Assembly (NCBI GenBank): GCA_003219495.1
Contig: QHOZ01000150.1
Span: 1-8,762, forward strand
Origin: Verrucomicrobiota bacterium
GTDB lineage: Bacteria; Verrucomicrobiota; Verrucomicrobiae; Chthoniobacterales; UBA10450
DNA: 8,762 bases
Direction: 5' to 3'
Part shown: piece after piece, positions 1 to 5,997 of the stretch
Numbering within the stretch: position 1 is the stretch's first letter
How the letters are laid out: every line of letters begins with the position of its first letter
Program-made: the position numbers and the translations under genes
The notes under the pieces: model-generated
The model's database searches: none
Told to the model about the DNA's origin: nothing
Seen by the model: the letters and a program-made list of their open reading frames with translations, nothing else

Positions 1-427
1 CTTCGCGCTTGGCCAAACTTTTCTTTTTCTCCTCGTCACCTTCTTCTTCCTTGCCCTCGCCCTCATATCGGCCAAAGCTTTCCTTCCAAAAATCTTTCGG
101 ATTGCCTGCCTTTGGCGAATCCGGATCACTCTGAGTTACCGCGAGACTCACCGATTTGTTAAACGGGTCCGCGGTGTAAAAGCATTGCGCGATGCGGAAG
201 CGGCCGTCGGATTGATCGCTGCCTTTAGTGTCTTTGACGGGGGCGCCTTGAAGCGCCTGCACTTCTTCTTTCGTGATCAAACCGCAAGCGTCGATCTGCG
301 CCCGCTTTGTGACAGGCGAGCTGGAGGTTGTTGTCGATTTCTTGCAGCTAACGAGAGAAACGCCGGCGGCGAGCAGGAGCACGAGCGCGCGACGCGCGGA
401 TGTCGATCCAAATAAGATTACTTTCAT
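1..427 (-). CDS. Putative outer-membrane or periplasmic lipoprotein (C-terminus beyond window)
   Basis: The first 142 residues are visible; the 3' end runs off the left edge. The N-terminus has basic residues (RR at 12-13), a hydrophobic stretch at about 14-26 and a lipobox L-V-S-C with the lipidated Cys at 28. A Ser/Thr-rich linker follows. Then comes 'ACGLITKEEVQALQGAPV' (about 47-64), resembling the 'AC.LLT..EV....G.PV' opening of small secreted lipoprotein domains of unknown function. Cys48 and Cys82 could form a disulfide. Residues 122-137 are a low-complexity run of Glu, Lys, Gly and Asp. The start is fixed by the ATGA overlap with the VKOR gene upstream, which implies translational coupling and co-expression with the disulfide-forming pair. 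The lipoprotein call is secure; the function is unknown. It could be a redox partner or substrate of the operon, or unrelated cargo. Confidence 0.8.
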   Translation of the reverse strand, partial: MKVILFGSTSARRALVLLLAAGVSLVSCKKSTTTSSSPVTKRAQIDACGLITKEEVQALQGAPVKDTKGSDQSDGRFRIAQCFYTADPFNKSVSLAVTQSDPDSPKAGNPKDFWKESFGRYEGEGKEEEGDEEKKKSLAKRE

Positions 428-870
428 ACGTTTGAAGTTTCTTCGGTCGGCGGAGTTGCGACAACGAGTCCAGTGAGCAAAAAAATCAGCGCGGCGGAAA
501 AGAGGCAGTATTTGCAGAATGCGTGCAAGAGGAATGCCTGCACATAAAGCAACCAAAGCGTCATGCAGAACATCGTGAGCACGGTCCAGCTGAAAAATTT
601 TCGCGCGAGCGCATAACCGAAGAGCGCAAATGTCGCGAAGGTGAATGCGCTGAAGTAAGCGAGCGCTCCCAAACCGCTGAGCGGGATCTTCACGAATGGA
701 AGAATGGCGTACTTGCTGCCGAGAACCATCGCGCAGTCCGACGAACCGCCGCAGATCGCAGTTTCCCCCGACAAAAACATCACCGTCAGATAAGTCGCTT
801 CCGCCAAACCGACGAGCGCGACCAACGCGGCCACGCTGTAGAAGATGGTTTGTAATCGCGACCGGTTCAT
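424..870 (-). CDS. VKOR-family membrane protein (vitamin K epoxide reductase-like disulfide oxidoreductase)
   Basis: This 148-residue integral membrane protein has four or five hydrophobic helices (about 9-33, 57-85, 93-116, 120-138), the usual bacterial VKOR fold and size. Bacterial VKORs reoxidise DsbA-like partners and pass electrons to quinone, replacing DsbB. The diagnostic residues are present: a loop pair Cys40 and Cys46 (CGGSSDC), the 'P.SGLGALAY' stretch at 63-72, and the active-site CXXC Cys119-Lys-Tyr-Cys122 at the periplasm-facing end of a helix. The start overlaps the stop of the DsbA-like gene by ATGA, and its own stop overlaps the lipoprotein start in the same way, so all three are probably one translationally coupled unit. 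No Shine-Dalgarno is evident, consistent with coupling. It is a stand-alone VKOR, not fused to a thioredoxin domain; the separate DsbA next door supplies that part. Confidence 0.92.
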   Translation of the reverse strand: MNRSRLQTIFYSVAALVALVGLAEATYLTVMFLSGETAICGGSSDCAMVLGSKYAILPFVKIPLSGLGALAYFSAFTFATFALFGYALARKFFSWTVLTMFCMTLWLLYVQAFLLHAFCKYCLFSAALIFLLTGLVVATPPTEETSNV

Positions 871-1529
871 GACGACGGCTTCGCGTTTTTAACCGCGTTC
901 TCGACGAAAGCCGGCAACTTCTCGGGATTGAGTTCGCTCACCGGAACAGCTTCGTTGTTCAGAAAAAGCGTTGGCGTGGTTTTTACCCCAATCGCGGCGC
1001 CGCGTTTTTGATCGGCTTCAATTTTTTCCCGCACTTCGGGATTATCGAGGTCGGTTTTGAAGCGGCTGAGATCGAGCTGCAACATTCCGGCGTACGCTTG
1101 AAAGAGCGCGCGCGCGTCTTCGGATTTACTCCAGACCGCTTGCTCGCGGAATAGAAGGTCGTGCATCTCCCAAAATTTTCCCTGACGGCCGGCTGCTTCG
1201 GCTGCGTAAGCGGCTTCTTTCGCGTGCGCGTGCATCGGAAGCGGAAACTCGCGATAGATCACGCGAATGTTGTGTTGCTTTTGGATTTGATTGATCGGCT
1301 CGGACAAGCGGCCGCACGGCGGACATTGAAAATCTCCGAACTCTTCGATCGTGACCGGTGCGTTTTCGGGCCCAAGCGTGTGCACGACTTCGCTCGGTGA
1401 GCTTTCAGTTTTGGTAATCTTGAGCGTTGTCCCGCTGGCAGCGCGCTTGGTTCGATAAAGATACGTGCCGCTGCCGAGAGCGAGCAGGGCAACAATCGCG
1501 ACGATAATGAATGGAGCGGAGCGTTTCAT
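867..1529 (-). CDS. DsbA-like thioredoxin-fold thiol:disulfide oxidoreductase, membrane-anchored or secreted
   Basis: The 220-residue protein begins with a hydrophobic segment (about 6-25) that acts as a signal anchor or signal peptide. A linker follows, then a thioredoxin-fold domain of the DsbA/DSBA-like class (about 48-215). 'GPENAPVTIEEFGDFQCPPC' (53-72) matches the opening beta strand and active site, with the CPPC redox centre Cys69-Cys72. The inserted helical domain follows, with 'YAAEAAGRQGKFWEMHDLLF' typical of the family. The conserved cis-proline loop is T184-T185-P186-T187. The predicted role is to oxidise Cys pairs in exported proteins; the VKOR encoded immediately downstream (ATGA overlap) would recycle it. 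The ATG start has no strong Shine-Dalgarno; GAGAGGTGAG lies too far upstream, at 1551-1560. The gene starts 64 bases after the stop of the large dockerin gene. An isomerase or reductase role is possible, but VKOR pairing favours an oxidase. Confidence 0.93.
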   Translation of the reverse strand: MKRSAPFIIVAIVALLALGSGTYLYRTKRAASGTTLKITKTESSPSEVVHTLGPENAPVTIEEFGDFQCPPCGRLSEPINQIQKQHNIRVIYREFPLPMHAHAKEAAYAAEAAGRQGKFWEMHDLLFREQAVWSKSEDARALFQAYAGMLQLDLSRFKTDLDNPEVREKIEADQKRGAAIGVKTTPTLFLNNEAVPVSELNPEKLPAFVENAVKNAKPSS

Positions 1530-1593
1530 GAAAGAGGTCGGAAGATATAGCTCACCTCTCTGCAGGACGCGAGTCTCACTTGTAAATTATGGA

Positions 1594-4575
1594 TTAAGGC
1601 AGGGCGTTACCGGACCGCGCCTTCACGAAACTGATATCGGCGCTGTCCAGGAAACCGTCGAAGTTGAGATCCTCCCGGAAATTGGATCCAGTTACCGATT
1701 GTCCGGATTGAGCCTTCGTCTGCGAAATGTCGGCCGAGTCTACGAAACGATCGGCCGTGGTATCGCCCGCGAGAACGCCCATCGGAATGGACACATTGCC
1801 GGTGTTGGTTCCGTCGGTCACACCTGTTAGTGTGATCGTGATATTTTGCGCGTCAGGCACATTGGTGCAATTCACCGTGACCACGCTTCCGTTCACGCTC
1901 GTCGTCGCATTTTGGCCGGCGCACGAAGCTGATGCAATGCTCGTGATCGGGCCCGGGAACGTGACCACGATGGTGTGATCTCCGTTGGCTCCGCCGCTGC
2001 GCGGTTCAATTCCTTCCGGTCCGGTCAACGGAAGATCGACATCGAACGTGCCTGCGGTTCCGTGCGTTTTGCGCGAGACGGCGAGAATCGGGGCGATGCC
2101 GGTGGCGCCGCAGAAATTATTTCCTGAGATCATGTAAGTCGCGGCAGGACGTCCGTTGTCGCGCTGCGCTTTCACGAATGTGTGATCCATCAACGCGTTT
2201 GAGCGCTGTAGGTTTGCCGTTGCCGGCGTGTCACCGGTGAACGTGCGACCGTTCACTGCGCCTAACAAATCGCCGAGCTGCGGATTTCCGAGCGAAGCTT
2301 TTGGAACAGTGATGGTGATGAGACCGTCAGGCGTGGCCGTTCCGATGGCGACACCTTCCGGCGTTTCTGTGGGCACGCCGAGTACGAGGCCGACGACCGC
2401 GGTTGCGACATGTCCGTACTCGAACGTCTTATTAGAACTCGCGTCCGTCCGCATGCCGACATAGTACTGCTGACCGTTCGCAGCTTCCCAATTCCAAACG
2501 ATGCGCCAACGACTGTTCGGCGGTACGTTCGAAAGATCAGTCACTTTCATCTTAAACTGGAGATTGCTCCCGACGGGCGGCTCTGCCACTGAGATATAAT
2601 CGATCGCTAAAGATGGTGGAGTCTGGCCCTGGGTCGTCTGCTCGGGATGGTTTGGCGGATTTTTTTGCAACACGATGCCGTTGCAAGTGTCGCCGACCCA
2701 CGCCACCGCGAGCTCGTTATTCCCACAAGATTCGCCGGCGGTGTTTACCGCGACGACTTTGTAATAGTAAGTTTGCGTGTCGTTACTTGCCAATGTGTCA
2801 TCGTAACTTCCGCCGGTTTGGGTTCCCGCGAGAGTCGTCAGGAATGTTTCGTTGCCGGGCGCTGTGCCACGGAAAATTTTGTAGTTGTTGATCATCAAGT
2901 TCCCGGAATCGGCGAGCGACCAGGACAGATGAACCACGCCGTTGATGCGACGAGCGGTGACCAATGGCATTCCGGGCACCGAAGTTGGAGTTCCCGGATC
3001 GTAGGTAGCGATCAGGCGTTTGCCGCTCGATTGCCGCGCAATCACGCCGCGCGCGGTGTAACCATTGCCCGTGAAACGCGTCGGACTCGAGACTGCCTGC
3101 GAACACGTGCCGTCCGCGCAACCGTCGACGTACGCTACTTCAATGCGGCCAAATTTATCTACGCTCGCGCCGATGAAATCGAGCAAGTTGCGGCAGATGT
3201 TCGCCTGACCTTTGCCCCAGATGCAGCCGCGTTGCATCGGATCGTTCGGTGTCACGTCATTCGTGCTCCAGTGCGCGCCGCCGTCAAAAGTGGTCGCCAC
3301 ATAAACGTGCCAGACTCCGGTGAACCCGTTGGCCGTTTCAAAACCGGTAGTCGATGTGCCGTAGAATGCGACCGCCGCGCGGTCCTGATCTGCCGCGACC
3401 ACGTAAGGAAACTCGGCGTTCTGCACACCGTAGATCGCGCCGACGTCGTAAATATTCGACCAGTTCGTTCCATTATCGGAAGAGGTTGCAGTAACGAGCT
3501 GCGTATTATTTGGCGGATAAGTGCCGGGCACGTGCACCATTGCGAAATAGAGTTTGCCGTTATCGTCGAACGCGACTTGCGCGTCGATAATCATGGAGCG
3601 CACGTTGTTCGTGTCGGTCGGATCAATCGTGGATTTCGTTCCGGGCACATGATGGATCGTCCAGGTAAGTCCGTTGTCGGTCGAAACAATGGCTGAGCCC
3701 ATGCCATCGCAGTCCGTCGTCGGGACAACCACGGTTCCATCTTTCGGTGAGACTTTGACGTGACCATGAATGCCCGCGCAATGCGCGTCCGCTGGCGGAT
3801 CGATTTCAATTACCGGTCCAAAAGTTAAACCGCCGTCGTCGCTGCGTGCGCAGCCCGCAGCCGGAAGTTGTGAGCAATAATAAACAGCGTGCGGATACGG
3901 TGTCGGCAAACTCGGCACCGGCGCGTGATAAATTCCACCGCCAAGCGTTTGATGATCGATGCCCGAGCCAATTCCGAAACCTGCCGTCGGCACCCAGGTC
4001 ATTCCATCATCGTCGGTGTAGGAAGTTTTGCATGTCGGCGATGTCAAAGTCAGTTGCGCGGAAAATGTTCTGCCCGTCACGCGGTCGGTGAATCCGATTG
4101 GATCTTGATCGGCACCCTCCGCGGTCGGCGCTTGCGATTCACGAAACGTCGCTTTCGAGTGCGTCAGATTGCACGAATCGTCCCACGTAACGAAGCCGGT
4201 TTGGAAATCGGACTGGAACGCGGTGACGTTGGTATTCCAATTCACGCCGAGCGACGGCTCGCCCGCATCGTTCAACATGTATTCGACCGTCGCCGGAGTT
4301 GAACCTTGGCTGCTGGAATAAACCTTAACCAAATTGGCCGGCGGCTCGAAACTCTCAAAGCCGATGTAATCTGGAGTCGTCGGCTGCGGAGCGGGCGGGA
4401 TAACCGCCAGCGGAGCGACTGCGGTTATTGAGTTCGATACTCGGCTCTTCGCCTTGCGTTGGCCGGATTCCGAAGTGGTGGGCAACAACGCCGCGAGGAG
4501 AAGATAAAAGCTCGCGATAAAAAAAAGCGCGCCAATTGCGACGCGTCCAGTGATTGAGGCAGAGTACGTCTTCAT
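1594..4575 (-). CDS. Large secreted Asp-box beta-propeller / fibronectin III / dockerin protein, intact copy
   Basis: The protein has 993 residues. Residues 11-31 form a signal or anchor helix, followed by a Pro-rich linker. A sialidase-like propeller spans about 95-510, with five Asp-boxes ([S/T]-x-D-x-G-x-x-[W/F]) starting at T187, S245, S298, S365 and T429. A fibronectin III domain follows (about 533-628, with 'YYYKVVAVN.AGES'), then a beta-rich region (630-830), a module opening 'SRKTHGTAGTFDVDLPLTG' (834-852), and a C-terminal dockerin (937-993). The dockerin has two Ca-binding loops: D938-T940-D942-D946-D949 and D969-N971-D973-G974-D977-D980. Fifteen cysteines, several closely spaced (234/242, 451/461, 485/491, 885/903), suggest disulfides. 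The classical sialidase FRIP motif is not visible, so a sugar-cleaving activity cannot be assigned; binding or lyase-like roles remain possible. It is a paralogue of the gene upstream, but without that gene's extra N-terminal domain. The ATG is chosen because the signal helix follows directly and the same GCCTATGAA context recurs at the paralogue start. Confidence 0.9.
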   Translation of the reverse strand: MKTYSASITGRVAIGALFFIASFYLLLAALLPTTSESGQRKAKSRVSNSITAVAPLAVIPPAPQPTTPDYIGFESFEPPANLVKVYSSSQGSTPATVEYMLNDAGEPSLGVNWNTNVTAFQSDFQTGFVTWDDSCNLTHSKATFRESQAPTAEGADQDPIGFTDRVTGRTFSAQLTLTSPTCKTSYTDDDGMTWVPTAGFGIGSGIDHQTLGGGIYHAPVPSLPTPYPHAVYYCSQLPAAGCARSDDGGLTFGPVIEIDPPADAHCAGIHGHVKVSPKDGTVVVPTTDCDGMGSAIVSTDNGLTWTIHHVPGTKSTIDPTDTNNVRSMIIDAQVAFDDNGKLYFAMVHVPGTYPPNNTQLVTATSSDNGTNWSNIYDVGAIYGVQNAEFPYVVAADQDRAAVAFYGTSTTGFETANGFTGVWHVYVATTFDGGAHWSTNDVTPNDPMQRGCIWGKGQANICRNLLDFIGASVDKFGRIEVAYVDGCADGTCSQAVSSPTRFTGNGYTARGVIARQSSGKRLIATYDPGTPTSVPGMPLVTARRINGVVHLSWSLADSGNLMINNYKIFRGTAPGNETFLTTLAGTQTGGSYDDTLASNDTQTYYYKVVAVNTAGESCGNNELAVAWVGDTCNGIVLQKNPPNHPEQTTQGQTPPSLAIDYISVAEPPVGSNLQFKMKVTDLSNVPPNSRWRIVWNWEAANGQQYYVGMRTDASSNKTFEYGHVATAVVGLVLGVPTETPEGVAIGTATPDGLITITVPKASLGNPQLGDLLGAVNGRTFTGDTPATANLQRSNALMDHTFVKAQRDNGRPAATYMISGNNFCGATGIAPILAVSRKTHGTAGTFDVDLPLTGPEGIEPRSGGANGDHTIVVTFPGPITSIASASCAGQNATTSVNGSVVTVNCTNVPDAQNITITLTGVTDGTNTGNVSIPMGVLAGDTTADRFVDSADISQTKAQSGQSVTGSNFREDLNFDGFLDSADISFVKARSGNALP

Positions 4576-4609
4576 AGGCAGGTAGGTTTTACCTAGGAAT
4601 CGGAAAATC

Positions 4610-4656
4610 TCCGCCCTGCGGACGCCTCCCCGCCGTGAATAAGCGACGGGGAGGCG
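4610..4656 (-). terminator. Candidate terminator hairpins after the broken dockerin gene
   Basis: A 10-bp perfect stem, CGCCTCCCCG (4623-4632) with CGGGGAGGCG (4647-4656), is extended by two more pairs after one mismatch and closed by an 8-nt loop. In the minus-strand direction a second small hairpin follows (4610-4622, TCCGC/GCGGA, 3-nt loop), then ATTTTCC. The hairpins begin 16 bases past the stop of the upstream gene and end 34 bases before the next start. The stem is strong, but the T tract has only four Ts, so termination may be partial or factor-assisted. Confidence 0.5.
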
Positions 4657-4671
4657 ATCAAGATTACGCGG

Positions 4672-5430
4672 CTACGGTAATGCCGTGCCCGACTTGCTTT
4701 TCACCAGGGAAATGTCCGCGCTGTCGATGAAGCCGTCCACATTGACGTCGGTGCGGAAATTCGATCCCGTCACGGGCTTACCGGATTGACCCTTCGTTTG
4801 ACTAATATCCGCGGAGTCGACGAATCGATCGGCCGTTGTGTCGGCGAGAAGCACGCCCATTGGAATGGAAACGTTCGCGACGTTCGCACCGTCGCTGACA
4901 TTCGTGAGTGTGATCGTAATGTTCGTTGCGTTTTGCACGCCGGTGCAATTCACCGTGACAACGCTGCCATTGATGCTCGTGGTTGCGGGTTGTCCGCCAC
5001 ATGTCGCGCTGCCAACGCTGGCGATCGGACCCGGGAATGTTACCACGATCGTATGATTTCCGTTCGGGCCGCCGCTGCGATCTTCAATTCCTTCCGGCCC
5101 AGTCAATGGAAGATCGATATCGAAGTCACCGACAGTGCCATGAGTTTTGCGCGAGACCGCGCCAATTGGCGCGACGCCTGTTGCCGAGCAGAAATTATTT
5201 CCACTGACCAGATATGTTGACGCGGGATAACTGTTGTCAGTCTGCGCTTTGACGAATGTGTGATCGATAAAGCTAGTCGAGCGATGCTGGACCGAATTGT
5301 CGGCAAACGTGCGCGCGTTGACGCCGCCAAGCAAGGTACCCGGCAGTGGATTACCGACCGCTGATTTCGGAACATAAACGGTGATGGTTCCATCAGGGTT
5401 ATAGTTACTCGCCGGATCCGGTGTGAGGGC
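4672..5430 (-). CDS. 3' fragment of the broken copy: beta module and C-terminal dockerin
   Basis: The ancestral frame resumes at about 'LTPDPASNYNPDG'. It covers a beta-rich stretch, the 'SRKTHGTVGDFDIDLPLTG' module and a dockerin with two complete Ca loops (DTTADRFVDSAD and DVNVDGFIDSAD), ending 'SGTALP'. The open frame extends up to 5466 with an ATG, but those first dozen residues overlap the middle segment in another frame and look accidental, so independent translation is doubtful. Protein identity to the intact copy is highest in this part. The DNA, however, differs at many third positions, so the duplication is not recent. It is best read as the tail of one broken gene. Confidence 0.7.
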   Translation of the reverse strand, partial: ALTPDPASNYNPDGTITVYVPKSAVGNPLPGTLLGGVNARTFADNSVQHRSTSFIDHTFVKAQTDNSYPASTYLVSGNNFCSATGVAPIGAVSRKTHGTVGDFDIDLPLTGPEGIEDRSGGPNGNHTIVVTFPGPIASVGSATCGGQPATTSINGSVVTVNCTGVQNATNITITLTNVSDGANVANVSIPMGVLLADTTADRFVDSADISQTKGQSGKPVTGSNFRTDVNVDGFIDSADISLVKSKSGTALP

Positions 5431-5997
5431 ACGCCGTTTGCGTCTGTTTTCATACCGCAATACCACTGTTGCGCAGCGTCATCACCGGCTACGGCCTGTG
5501 CCGTGTAAGAATTCCAAACCATTCGCCAACGGCTGTTCGCAGGAAGCGTCCCGGCGAGACTGTTCACTTTCATTTTGAACATGAGATTGGTGCTGTTCGG
5601 TGGCTCGCCCACGGCCACATAATCAATGGCCATCGAAGGTGGTGTCGCGCCCTGAGTATTTGCTTCCGGATGCGTCGGATCGTTTCGATGAATGACAAGG
5701 CCGCTGCAGCTATCGCCTAGATAAGCAGCCTTAACCTCGTTATTACCGCACGAGTTTCCACCGGTGCTGACCGCAACGACTTTATAATAGTACGTCGCCG
5801 TGTCGTTGGTCGCGAGCGTGTCGTCGTAAGTTCCACCGGTCTGTGTTCCGGAGACGGTGTTCAACAAGGTCTCGTTCCCCGGCGCGGTGCCGCGGAGAAT
5901 CTGATAATTGTTGATCATTAATCCACCCGTGTCGGCTTCGGACCATTGCAAGTGAACAACGTTTCCGACGCGCCGATGCGTTAAAAGCGGAACGCCG
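5425..5997 (-). pseudogene. Middle segment of the broken copy (fibronectin III and beta region, shifted frame)
   Basis: This roughly 190-codon stretch has no stop in its own frame. It matches residues about 536-711 of the intact neighbour: 'GNVVHLQWSEADTGGLMINN', 'TYYYKVVAVSTGGNSCGNNE', 'PPSMAIDYVAVGEPP' and 'NSRWRMVWNS'. It has no plausible start of its own; the nearest in-frame ATG lies inside the propeller sequence of another frame. It retains the two Cys of the neighbour (SCGNN, DSCSG) and has one extra Cys (WYCGM). It would be expressed only by frameshifting, or if the flanking frame breaks are sequence errors. Confidence 0.7.

Noticed and set aside
1533..1559. 6-bp inverted repeat (AGAGGT/ACCTCT, 15-nt loop) just before the DsbA start
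   Set aside because: It is too short and its loop too long to call a regulatory hairpin, and no matching -35/-10 pair was found in this gap.
2647..3696. A 349-codon open frame on the plus strand
   Set aside because: It lies wholly antisense to the intact dockerin gene, its Arg/Val-rich product resembles no family, and the minus-strand frame shows clear domains and a conserved paralogue. It is a shadow of GC-rich coding sequence.
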